DNA from: Leucobacter sp. CX169
GTDB taxonomy: Bacteria > Actinomycetota > Actinomycetes > Actinomycetales > Microbacteriaceae
Length of the DNA: 64,000 bases
Direction of reading: 5' to 3'
Assembly (NCBI RefSeq): GCF_017161405.1
Contig: NZ_CP071051.1
Location: 744,001 to 808,000, forward strand
The translations under genes were made by a program, and so were the position numbers. The stretch's first letter is position 1. Every line of letters starts with the position of its first letter. The notes beneath the pieces were generated by a model. It was not told the DNA's origin and did not search any database. It saw only the letters and a list, made by a program, of their open reading frames with translations. Positions 53,252 through 61,186 of the stretch are shown here, in pieces.

Positions 53252-54613
53252 CTAGCGCGCCTCGGCCCGAAACTCTTCAATCAGACCGCGGGCGGTGGTG
53301 ATCCCGGTCTCGATGGCACCGTCCACAACGACGCCATTCCAGCCCTTCGCCCAGTCGGCGCCGGCAAAGCGGAGCCGGCTTTCGGCGCCTCGGAAGAGGT
53401 TCCAACCGCGGGTGAATTGACCCGAGCGCGGCGTCGCCCAGGTCTGCCCCGACCACGGATCGGCAGCCCAGTCGTGCCCGGTCGACTCGATGACCTCAAG
53501 ATCGGGGCGCCAGAGTCGCACGATTTCCTGGACCGCGGCGGCGTCATTGAGGTCAAGGCGGGTGTGGTCTGGCCCAAAACCGACCAGGATCGTGGTGCCG
53601 TCTTCGAGGAAGTACTCGCTCCGGATGAGCGCGAGGGGGTGATCGGGGGAGGTCGTTGCGGGCGCATAGGCGATGATCGAGTGGTGTCCCTGGATGCGGA
53701 TCCACACCTTCATGCCCGTGCAGTTGAATCCCTCGTCGATGACGTCGCGCTGATCCTGCCCCAGTGCGGGCGAGAACTCGAGGGTGTCGAGCGCGCCCAG
53801 CGGGGCAGTCACGATGACGGCGTCCGCGTCGATCCGCTCGCCGGTCGCGAGCGTGACGGCGGCGCGATCCGCTGCGTGCTCGACGCGCGCGACGGGGGTA
53901 TTGAGCTGAATCTCGCAGCGGAGGTCGGCCGCGATCGCCTGGGTGATCGCACCCATCCCGTTCGTGAGTTTGAATCGCAGGGTCTGGTCGTCGAGCAGCG
54001 AGAGGCGGTGGTCGCTCAGCGAGGCCCAGTGCTTCGCCATGAGCGGCGAGGCGGTCGCGGTCGAACCGTTGTAGCCGGCAGACCAGTAAGCGTCGGCGAG
54101 GTCGAACTCCTCCTGGGTGAACGTGCCCTCGCGCAGGGCGTCGAGCACCCCCCCGGTGTCGGCGGCGCGGAAGCGGTCCTGGGCCTCGGGGGTGCCCGTC
54201 TCGAGCACGTGCAGGGGGTCGTGCGGATAGGGAAAGAGCTCGCGCGAGCCCTCGAAGATGGCCGCCTGTGGGCGCTCGAGAAGCGCGTCGAGCTCGGCCT
54301 CGGTGCCGTGGTGGACCGCGCCGCCGCTGATCCAGTAGGCGTCGTCCGCGACCGGGCTGGGGTAGATCGACTGGCCGTAGCGCGTGATCTCGTTCCAGAT
54401 GAACGGTTGCATCCAGTGCACCCAGGTGGCGCCGATCTCGAGGGCGTGGCCCAGGCGCTCGTCGGTCCAGGCGCGGCCGCCGACCCGGTCGCGGGCCTCG
54501 AGCAGCGTGACGCGCACGCCGGCACCTTCGAGTTCGCGGGCGGCGACGAGGCCTGCAAAGCCTGCGCCGACGATGACGACGTGGCGGGAGTGAAGCGCGG
54601 GAGAGGGAGACAT
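53252..54613 (-). CDS. Flavin monoamine oxidase, putrescine-oxidase-like
   Basis: A 453-residue FAD amine oxidase. The dinucleotide-binding loop is HVVIVGAGFAGLVAARELEGAGV, followed by LLEARDRVGGRAWTD; the C-terminal GWNLFRGAESRLRFAGADWAKGWNGVVVDGAIETG is the flavin-contact region. It would oxidise a primary or diamine to aldehyde, ammonia and hydrogen peroxide. Diamine specificity is suggested by the adjacent decarboxylase, transporter and aldehyde dehydrogenase genes. The ATG at 54613 is the conserved N-terminus; a reading frame extending to 54943 has no family support. Confidence 0.88.
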   Translation of the reverse strand: MSPSPALHSRHVVIVGAGFAGLVAARELEGAGVRVTLLEARDRVGGRAWTDERLGHALEIGATWVHWMQPFIWNEITRYGQSIYPSPVADDAYWISGGAVHHGTEAELDALLERPQAAIFEGSRELFPYPHDPLHVLETGTPEAQDRFRAADTGGVLDALREGTFTQEEFDLADAYWSAGYNGSTATASPLMAKHWASLSDHRLSLLDDQTLRFKLTNGMGAITQAIAADLRCEIQLNTPVARVEHAADRAAVTLATGERIDADAVIVTAPLGALDTLEFSPALGQDQRDVIDEGFNCTGMKVWIRIQGHHSIIAYAPATTSPDHPLALIRSEYFLEDGTTILVGFGPDHTRLDLNDAAAVQEIVRLWRPDLEVIESTGHDWAADPWSGQTWATPRSGQFTRGWNLFRGAESRLRFAGADWAKGWNGVVVDGAIETGITTARGLIEEFRAEAR

Positions 54614-54692
54614 GAAAACCGCCTTTGGTGTGTGAGGGCGTCGACTGTGACGTGGCTCGCCGTCGCCATTTTCGGCTGAGCGAGCTGCGATC

Positions 54693-54721
54693 ACGGTAAC
54701 CCTATACATCTGTATAGTCAA
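54693..54721 (-). promoter_or_regulatory. Monoamine oxidase promoter with operator in the spacer
   Basis: On the minus strand TTGACT (54716-54721) and TACCGT (54693-54698) are 17 bp apart. Overlapping the -35 element and spacer is a perfect inverted repeat CTATACATCTGTATAG (54702-54717), a typical TetR-type operator layout. The regulator is not identified; a TetR gene lies at 58063-58629 and the PucR protein is another candidate. Confidence 0.6.
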
Positions 54722-54904
54722 GCGTTGCCTGTGCCAGGACAGCCGAATCGGGAAGTTATCCACAGATTCGCGCAGCCCGTTGTGTGTGGCCAGCGGGTCT
54801 TGTTGACTCAACACATCGCCCAGTTCCGGGCAGTTTGAATTCATCCGCAGGGCGAATCGGGGGCGATTTGCACGCGACGGACCGAGGCATACAGGAGCTT
54901 CACA

Positions 54905-55198
54905 ATGGCAAATATCAGTGTTTCTTACGGCGAGATCGAGCAAGCGGCGTCGCAGCTGGGTGCGGGGCGCGACGAGATTGCCCAGCGGCTGCGCGGCATG
55001 CAGGCGCGCATCAGCGGCCTGGTGAGCTCCGGGTTTGTGACGGACCAGGCCTCAGCGAAGTTTGACGGCGCGTATGGCGAGTACACGACGAGCGCCAACA
55101 CGGTCATCGACAAGTTGACGGAGATACAGGCATTTCTCACGCAGACCGCGAACGCGTTGCGTGAGCTGGACGCGCAGATCGCCGCGAAGATCAACTAG
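54905..55198 (+). CDS. WXG100-family type VII secretion protein
   Basis: A 97-residue helical-hairpin protein of the ESAT-6/WXG100 family. The turn that usually holds W-x-G reads SGLVSSGFVTDQASAKF, so the Trp is replaced by Phe/Val; such variants are common in actinobacterial relatives. Both flanking helices have the expected heptad pattern. Length and lack of a signal peptide fit a type VII substrate or chaperone-like partner. AGGAG lies 7 bp before the ATG. It is the first of four closely spaced genes. No EccC-type ATPase is present in the window. Confidence 0.82.
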   Translation: MANISVSYGEIEQAASQLGAGRDEIAQRLRGMQARISGLVSSGFVTDQASAKFDGAYGEYTTSANTVIDKLTEIQAFLTQTANALRELDAQIAAKIN

Positions 55199-55230
55199 TC
55201 GAGGGCGGTGCGGCGGAGGCGGTGAGGGGC

Positions 55231-55539
55231 ATGGCGGACCGGGTAGTGCTGGACGACGCCGTGCTTGCGGAGGCTGGGTCGGCATTGATCGCCGCCGCCC
55301 ACCTGATGGTGGCCGAGAACGCGCGGCGACCGAGCGCGATGCTCGAGAGCCAGAGCGGCATTGGAGACGACGTCGAACAGTACATGCGCGGACTGCAGCT
55401 CGCGCGTTCGGCGCTGTCGCGTGCAGCTCGAACCGCCAGCGAGGCCGTCGCCGACATGATGCGAGACAGCGACACGCTCGACCGAAAGATCGCGGGGGCG
55501 CTCAGCGGCGGGTTCTCGGCGAAAGGGGGCGGGCGATGA
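55231..55539 (+). CDS. Small helical protein of the type VII mini-locus
   Basis: A 102-residue protein, predicted largely alpha-helical (ALIAAAHLMVAENARRPSAML, GLQLARSALSRAARTASEAV, MMRDSDTLDRKIAGAL). No WXG motif or known domain is recognised. It resembles small WXG-like partners encoded between a WXG100 protein and a large effector. The ATG at 55231 is preferred over GTG at 55222 because GGAGG then has workable spacing. Its stop overlaps the start of the hydrolase gene by 4 bp. It may act as a chaperone for that protein. Confidence 0.65.
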   Translation: MADRVVLDDAVLAEAGSALIAAAHLMVAENARRPSAMLESQSGIGDDVEQYMRGLQLARSALSRAARTASEAVADMMRDSDTLDRKIAGALSGGFSAKGGGR

Positions 55540-57521
55540 CGGTCGTCCCTGGGGCGCGCGAGGCGTTGGGGGGTGAGACGCCGATTCACGGTAGTCCTGA
55601 CGAGGTAGCGCCGCTTGCCAGTTTTGCGCGGGGAGTGGCGGAGGACGCCGCGCTCTTTGGGCGGCACGTCGCGGGGGCGCGAAACTCACTCGAGCGCCAA
55701 CACAGCATCGGGGTGACCCGGCTCATCGGCAAGCTCAGCGCGGGCCTGCAGCCGGGTGCGGTCGCGCTGCACGAGAGTGCCGTCGGCGGGCAGTACGCGC
55801 TCGATCGCTACGCCGCGGAGGTGTTCGAGATCCACGCAGAGGCGAGGGCCCAGCTTGAGCGAGCGGCCGGTGCGCTCGACAACATTCGTGGGTCGGCGCG
55901 GGCAATTGAGGCAATTGCGGCCGCGATCGGCGTTCGCGGCGACTGCCAATGGGACGAAGGCGTCTCTACCGTGATGCCCGAGCCAGCGCACCTCAGTCTT
56001 GCGGGAGCTCTGCCGCGGGCTGAGGGCCCGAGCGTTGGAGCAATGCTGCGCCATGCGTATGAGGAGCCCTGGCGAGTAGCGGCGCGGCGCTGGCGAGACG
56101 CGTTGGATGAGCTCGCGCAGGTACGCCGCCTCTGGAACAGTCTGCTCGAGCGGCGACGGCGTGCGGAGTCCGCATTGCGGGCGTCGATATATGCCACCGA
56201 GATCGGACAGCTCATCACGCTCGGACCTGGCGCTGATGAGCCCGCCGCCCTCTTCCTTGCCCGTGCGGTTGTTGGCAGCGCTGGGAACGGGGAACAGAGT
56301 CCAGCCGTCGCCGCGAGATCTCACCCCCTGCTCGCACGGCTCATCGGCAGCCGGTCTGGCGAGGACTCGTGGGACCAGCCGCCCGACCCGACCGTGGTCG
56401 CGCGCAACTGGGCTAGGCTCAGCGCCAACGAGCAACAGCGGCTGGTCACTGAGGTGCCCTGGGTCATCGGTAACCTGCCGGGTCTCCCGTTCGCAGTGCG
56501 CGACGCGGCGAACCGCGAACAGCTCGAGTACTTCATATTGCATCCCGATGAGCTCGGCCCGACCCATCGCGTCGCGGTCGACGAGTTGATGAAGGTACTG
56601 GAAAAGGAGCGGTTGCGTGTTGCTGAGCGTGGGGTGGCCAGCCCACCGGTGAGTCTGGTGGCGTTCGACGTCACCGGCGAGGTGCCGAGAGCGGCAGTCG
56701 GCTATGGAGACCTCGATACTGCTCAGAACCTGAACTGGGTCATCCCCGGGATGTTCAACGACGTGCACGAGGGCCTGGCGGGGTGGGACAGGGCGGGGCA
56801 AAACCTCTTTCAGGCGCAAGGGGGAGTGCTCGAGCGGGCCCGACGTTTCGACGAGGGCAACGCCCTGGTCGCGTACTTCGAGTACGACACCCCAAATCTG
56901 CTGAGCGTGCTGTCCGCAGAGCCGGCCCGAGTCGGGGCGTCCCGCCTCGCCAGCGAGTTGGACGGGGCGTTCGCTACGCGCCAGGCGAACCAGGAGATAA
57001 GGAACCACGGGGTGCTCGCCCACTCGTACGGCACCCCGGTAGCGGCAAACGCGTTGCTGCTCACGAGATTCCCCGTGCAGTCACTCACACTCATGGGTTC
57101 CGCAGGCTTGGACGGCGGGCGGGTGGCCTCGCTCGCCGATCTCCACGTCGACCGCGACGCGGAAGGCCGGGCTCGGGTATACACGACCATGGCGACAGCG
57201 GATACGACCGCCCCCCTTGGCTCGCAGCTCTCGGGTCGACTACAACCGAACCCGGCCACCGCCGCGCCGTCGACCCTGCGGATCGGTGGTGCTCAATACT
57301 TCTCGTCGGACGGGGATGGAGAACTTCTGCCGGTCACCGGGCACGGTATCTCCCGCGACGACGGGGGCGGGTACCTCGATAAGCGCACGCAATCGCTCGA
57401 CAGCATCGCAAAGTTGACCCTCGGTGAGGGCGCTGAGGTCTCGGGTGGGCTGACCGAGGTTCGACAGGAGAGTCTGTCCGCGCGCGAACGGGTCGAAGCA
57501 ATGACATGGGGAGGTCCGTGA
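55536..57521 (+). CDS. Large alpha/beta hydrolase (DUF1023-like), putative type VII effector
   Basis: A 661-residue protein. The first about 280 residues are helical and Ala/Glu/Arg rich without a known fold, the part that could serve as a secretion leader. The C-terminal half matches the alpha/beta hydrolase family 8 (DUF1023): LNWVIPGMFNDVHEG, VAYFEYDTPN, the nucleophile elbow VLAHSYGTPVAANAL with Ser497, and His603 in PVTGHGI. The ATG overlaps the previous stop (ATGA). A lipoprotein gene starts on its stop codon. It may act on lipids or esters outside the cell; this is inference. Confidence 0.75.
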   Translation: MTVVPGAREALGGETPIHGSPDEVAPLASFARGVAEDAALFGRHVAGARNSLERQHSIGVTRLIGKLSAGLQPGAVALHESAVGGQYALDRYAAEVFEIHAEARAQLERAAGALDNIRGSARAIEAIAAAIGVRGDCQWDEGVSTVMPEPAHLSLAGALPRAEGPSVGAMLRHAYEEPWRVAARRWRDALDELAQVRRLWNSLLERRRRAESALRASIYATEIGQLITLGPGADEPAALFLARAVVGSAGNGEQSPAVAARSHPLLARLIGSRSGEDSWDQPPDPTVVARNWARLSANEQQRLVTEVPWVIGNLPGLPFAVRDAANREQLEYFILHPDELGPTHRVAVDELMKVLEKERLRVAERGVASPPVSLVAFDVTGEVPRAAVGYGDLDTAQNLNWVIPGMFNDVHEGLAGWDRAGQNLFQAQGGVLERARRFDEGNALVAYFEYDTPNLLSVLSAEPARVGASRLASELDGAFATRQANQEIRNHGVLAHSYGTPVAANALLLTRFPVQSLTLMGSAGLDGGRVASLADLHVDRDAEGRARVYTTMATADTTAPLGSQLSGRLQPNPATAAPSTLRIGGAQYFSSDGDGELLPVTGHGISRDDGGGYLDKRTQSLDSIAKLTLGEGAEVSGGLTEVRQESLSARERVEAMTWGGP

Positions 57522-58069
57522 TGGTGCGGCAATTGATCAAGATGGGGATGGTGGTGGGCATGGCGATGGGAATCGTCGGATGTAGCGAGATGCCGGTGGT
57601 CTCAGACGCGAAGGCCGTCGGGCACGACTCGCTCTGGGCCCAAGAAGCCTGGGTACAAGGCCAGGCAGAGGACGCCCTCGCCGTGCTGGGGCCAGTGGAA
57701 GGCTGGTGGGTAGACGTCCCCGAACTGCAGTGGCCCAGTGACAAAGAGAAGATCATCCGCGGCGCCGAGACCGAGATCTGCCGCTCGGGACCGATCAATC
57801 GGCGGCCGGGCCGTCTCAATCTGACGCTCAGCAATCGGTCGTTTGGCGACCCTGCGGAGGCAGCGAAACGCCTCTGGGCTCAGTGGGAATCAGAGGGGTG
57901 GGAGGTCACTTACATCATCCCGCCGGAGGAACAAAAAGCGGGCGAGATCGATTTCCGGGCTGACCGAGAAGACGGTGCAATGCTGGCCTTCGGCGGCAAT
58001 GCGATCTATGTCGAGGTCGAGATCAACTCATCCTGCTCGGACGACCTCTCCGTGATGGAGCGCTATTGA
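57521..58069 (+). CDS. Lipoprotein coupled to the hydrolase, possible partner or immunity protein
   Basis: A 182-residue lipoprotein: short N-terminus, hydrophobic stretch and lipobox GIVGC at about residues 16-20, anchoring it outside the membrane. The mature part has no recognised domain; it shows conserved-looking RRPGRLNLTLSN, LWAQWESEGWEVTYI and a late cysteine in INSSCSDDLSV. The ATG sits on the hydrolase stop (TGATG) and follows GGAGGT. The tight coupling suggests it binds or restrains the hydrolase. It overlaps the end of the convergent TetR gene by 7 bp. Confidence 0.7.
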   Translation: MVRQLIKMGMVVGMAMGIVGCSEMPVVSDAKAVGHDSLWAQEAWVQGQAEDALAVLGPVEGWWVDVPELQWPSDKEKIIRGAETEICRSGPINRRPGRLNLTLSNRSFGDPAEAAKRLWAQWESEGWEVTYIIPPEEQKAGEIDFRADREDGAMLAFGGNAIYVEVEINSSCSDDLSVMERY

Positions 58070-58629
58070 GGGGAAGCGGGCAGCGACGCCGCCGCGGCCA
58101 CGAGCGCGCGGATCCGCTCTATCGCGCGGGCGCCCTCCGCGGCGTCTCGGGCGATCAGCTGCTTAAAGACGAGGCCGTCGAGCGCGAACCAGATCACCTC
58201 GGCGAGGTCCTGATCGACCACGCCAAGCTCGCGAAGCCGCTCGGACGAAGCCCGACGGTACGTCTCGTAGTAGGCGTCGATCAGCGGCCGCAGCTCGGGC
58301 TTCCGACGTGCCTCGAGGAGGAGTTCGTACTGGAACGCCTGCATGTCGGCCTCGCGCTCGGCCAGCGAATCGATGCCCTCGGCGAAGCCCGCCACCGATG
58401 GCACGCGTCCCGTCATGCTCGTCGAGCTCATACTCTGCTGCACCGCATACTCCAGCGCGGCTTCAATCAGCGCGTCGCGAGAGCCGAAATGGTGTCGCAC
58501 GAGACCGTGCGAGACGCCGGCCTCCAATGCCACCGCGCGGTGCGTGAGCGAACGCAGGCCGCCGCGGGCCACCACGGTAATCGTCGCGCTGAGCAGCGCG
58601 TCGCGCCCCGAAACCTGATTCACACCCAC
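58063..58629 (-). CDS. TetR-family transcriptional regulator
   Basis: A 188-residue repressor-type protein. The N-terminal helix-turn-helix is GRDALLSATITVVARGGLRSLTHRAVALEAGVSHGLVRHHFGSRDALIEAALE in outline, with a helical C-terminal ligand domain ending in WFALDGLVFKQL. Its target is unknown. The inverted repeat CTATACATCTGTATAG in the monoamine oxidase promoter 3.4 kb away is of the right type. It is convergent with the lipoprotein gene. The GTG at 58629 is used; GTG 58623 is an alternative. Confidence 0.85.
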   Translation of the reverse strand: MGVNQVSGRDALLSATITVVARGGLRSLTHRAVALEAGVSHGLVRHHFGSRDALIEAALEYAVQQSMSSTSMTGRVPSVAGFAEGIDSLAEREADMQAFQYELLLEARRKPELRPLIDAYYETYRRASSERLRELGVVDQDLAEVIWFALDGLVFKQLIARDAAEGARAIERIRALVAAAASLPASPQ

Positions 58630-59403
58630 ACCCTAGCGCGCCGAGAAGTTACGCAAACGCAGAAGATGCCTAAGAAGCTACTTGGACTCGGCCAACACGA
58701 AGTGCCGAAGTTTGCTACCGCTCTGGAATGGCGATAGGCATGCGGGCAAGCACCGAGGAGTAGGCAGCCTGATACTCGTCAGGGCAGACTTTGCCGAGGC
58801 TCCCCTTCGCGCGCCGTCGTAGAGCATCGTCTTGCGCACTCGCTCGGTCATGGGTGAACAGATGGCGGCATGCTCCTCACCGGCCTGCCGGTCAGGATGG
58901 TCCGTGGCAGTATCGGCTTACCCAACCCACTGACGCAACGACTCGGCACCGAACCCTATTGACGCGCGACACCGGCATTCGTCTGTGCCGTCCACGGATA
59001 ATCGACTCGATACTCAAGCACGGGACGATTCACCTGCACGGCGTTCAGTTCGGTTGTGCAATAAACCCCCACATATGGGGATAGGCCTCGCTACATGAGT
59101 TCCGTACTGTGGTGTCTGTCGCTCAGACTCTGCAAATCTGACGTATCCCCCATGCGTTCATTTTTGCAGATGTGTTGCTCAGGCGTGTCCGCTCCGAGAC
59201 ACGCGGCTGGGCAACAAGGAACGGTGCTAGGGCAAAAGCCCCAACCAATTGCTCTGGCACCGTTCGTTCCTCCTGGGTAACAAACGCGCAAACGCACCCC
59301 ACTCCTCAGAGTACAAACGGGAACTACCAGGATTTGATCGTACGCCCGATAAAGTTGGATTTGGTCCGGTCCAGTTTCAGTCGCATTCACGATTCGGAGC
59401 AGC
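58630..59403. other. Long intergenic region with regulatory palindrome
   Basis: About 770 bp without a convincing gene. On the minus strand a stretch ending at 58715 reads like a truncated protein end (GSLGKVCPDEYQAAYSSVLA) but has no start and needs a frame change to extend, so it may be a decayed gene. A palindrome ACCCCCACATATGGGGAT is at 59065-59082 and a CCCCCAT half-site at 59149-59155. GC content is lower than in the preceding 58 kb. The right end carries the leader of the response-regulator gene. Confidence 0.5.
59065..59082. promoter_or_regulatory. CCCC/GGGG palindrome, copy 1
   Basis: ACCCCCACATATGGGGAT, an inverted repeat of CCCCA and TGGGG. It differs at two of 18 positions from a copy upstream of the secreted-protein gene at 62471-62488. 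It lies about 320 bp upstream of the response-regulator start. Likely a shared operator, possibly of that regulator. Confidence 0.6.
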
Positions 59404-60036
59404 ATGATCAGAGTTGGCGTGGTCGATGACCATGTAACTATTGCGCACGGGGTAGCGATGTTGCTGCGTACGCAGGATGATATGCGCGTCGTGGCCTCAG
59501 CAATGTCCCCGAAAGCACTCGCAGAATCGCCTCATACCCTGGACGTTATTCTCCTTGACCTCTCCCTCGGCGACGGCTCGACAGTCGAAGACAACGTGAC
59601 AGTGCTGCAACGCCTGACGAATAGAGTGATCGCTTTTACCAGTGGTGAGCAGCCCCATCTCATTCGAGAGGCCAGTCGAGCAGGTGTGAGCGCTGTGGTG
59701 CGGAAGTCGGCCCCGACCGAAACGCTCTTCCACGCCATCAGAGGGGTGTATGTCGGTACCGAAATCGTGGATAGCGAATGGGCAGCAGCACTCGACGCGG
59801 ATCGCGCTTTCGTGAACTCACTGCTGACGCCACGGGAAACAGAAGTACTCACGCTCTACGCCGGCGGTGAATCGGCAAAGCGTGTAGCTGCAATGCTGCA
59901 CATTGCCGAAGACACCGTCGTCGACCATGTGCGAAGCATCAGAGCGAAATACGCGCAGCAAAACCGTCCCGTCAAAACGAAGGTTGACCTCTTCCGCAGA
60001 GCCGTGCAGGACGGGATACTCAATCTCGATGATTGA
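59404..60036 (+). CDS. LuxR/NarL-type response regulator
   Basis: A 210-residue two-component regulator. The receiver domain has the acidic pair in VGVVDDHVTIAHG, the phosphorylated Asp52 in VILLDLSLGD, the Thr/Ser in IAFTSGEQ and Lys in VVRKSAP. The C-terminal LuxR helix-turn-helix is LLTPRETEVLTLYAGGESAKRVAAMLHIAEDTVVDHVRSI. GGAGC precedes the ATG. The stop overlaps the histidine kinase start by 8 bp, so the pair is coupled. It is a good candidate to bind the CCCC/GGGG palindromes in its own leader and ahead of the secreted protein. Confidence 0.92.
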   Translation: MIRVGVVDDHVTIAHGVAMLLRTQDDMRVVASAMSPKALAESPHTLDVILLDLSLGDGSTVEDNVTVLQRLTNRVIAFTSGEQPHLIREASRAGVSAVVRKSAPTETLFHAIRGVYVGTEIVDSEWAAALDADRAFVNSLLTPRETEVLTLYAGGESAKRVAAMLHIAEDTVVDHVRSIRAKYAQQNRPVKTKVDLFRRAVQDGILNLDD

Positions 60037-61186
60037 CAGCGCTGGTCGGGAGGAGACCCTGACCCGTAATTTTGCCCGGTTGGTGGCGATTTGCGGTCTG
60101 TGTATCGGCGGGATTTGGGTCTTGGAGCTCGTCACTCGGCCCACGCAGCCGGTCTGGTGGTCAATCTTCGGGTACATCATCTTGCTCCTCGCGATGTTCT
60201 CGATCACTGTGGGGGCCAGAGCAATGCGCATGAGTGCGCTTCGCGCCATCATGGGGCTTTCGGTCGTGCTGGGGTTTGCGTTGCAGTTGCTCACGTTTCC
60301 GGCAATGCGTGGAACGGTCTCCCCAGTGGTCTGGGAGGTGAGCTGGATGTTCGCGGGCGTCTACCTATGCTTCATCGCATTGCAGCTCGATATGTCTCGC
60401 CCACAGCTCACGGTCAACCTCATCGCCGCGGTCACGGCAACCTTCCCGGCTCTCTCCTTCTGGGCGACCTACGATTTCTGGCCACTCCATCTCTGGGTGG
60501 TTACTCTTGTGCAGTTCACGAACGTCGGCTTCCCGATGCTGCTTCTTGAGGTGCGCGCTCGTATGTCTCAGTATGGAGTCCGCCAAGATCGCTGGCGACT
60601 CCGTGTCACAGAATCCGCTGCGGCGCGAGAAAGGCTGCGCGAAGAACGACGGCTCGGGCGGATCCTCCACGACAACATCCTTGGTGTCATGAATCAGGTC
60701 ATGTGGAGCGGAAGCGAGATCACCGATGACCTCCGCGCCTCAGTGCGCGAGGCGCTGGCCTTGCTCCACCGCGCTGAACGGCCGGGCGAGAGCGAGATGA
60801 GCGTGCGTGAGATCAGAACTGTCGTCGAGGCCGCGATGCGAGAGGCCAATCCCGACGTTGACTGCTTCATCGTTGAGGCAGATGGATCCCTTCCCGAGAA
60901 CGTCGTCGCCACCTTCTTGGCGGCGCTCATGGAAGCGCTCAGGAATAGCGCGAAGCATGCGCCTGGGTCTCAGCGAGCGGTCTGCGCCGAGCTCGCCGGG
61001 GATTGCGTCAACGTGGTCGTCTCCGACGACGGGCCCGGTTTTGTGCCCGAAAGTGTCAGCCCAAATCGACTCGGGGTGTCCCGTTCGATCTCGGAACGCA
61101 TGCGAGACCTGCCGGGGGGCGCTGCCAGAATCACGTCCGCACCCGGCGAAGGAACAGTGGTGATCTTGACCTGGAAGAGGCCGTGA
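60029..61186 (+). CDS. Sensor histidine kinase
   Basis: A 385-residue membrane kinase of the HisKA_3 (NarX/DesK) type. About five to six membrane segments fill residues 15-180. The dimerisation helix is RRLGRILHDNILGVMNQVMW with the phosphorylated His214. The ATPase domain has the N box EALRNSAKHAPG and the G1 box VVSDDGPGF. It has no separate extracellular sensor domain, so it should sense membrane or envelope state. The start at 60029 overlaps the regulator gene, and its stop overlaps the next start. Confidence 0.9.
   Translation: MIDSAGREETLTRNFARLVAICGLCIGGIWVLELVTRPTQPVWWSIFGYIILLLAMFSITVGARAMRMSALRAIMGLSVVLGFALQLLTFPAMRGTVSPVVWEVSWMFAGVYLCFIALQLDMSRPQLTVNLIAAVTATFPALSFWATYDFWPLHLWVVTLVQFTNVGFPMLLLEVRARMSQYGVRQDRWRLRVTESAAARERLREERRLGRILHDNILGVMNQVMWSGSEITDDLRASVREALALLHRAERPGESEMSVREIRTVVEAAMREANPDVDCFIVEADGSLPENVVATFLAALMEALRNSAKHAPGSQRAVCAELAGDCVNVVVSDDGPGFVPESVSPNRLGVSRSISERMRDLPGGAARITSAPGEGTVVILTWKRP

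Noticed and set aside
58791-59084. 97-codon open frame in the 58.6-59.4 kb gap
   Set aside because: No ribosome site, no recognisable composition or domain, and it overlaps the regulatory palindrome.
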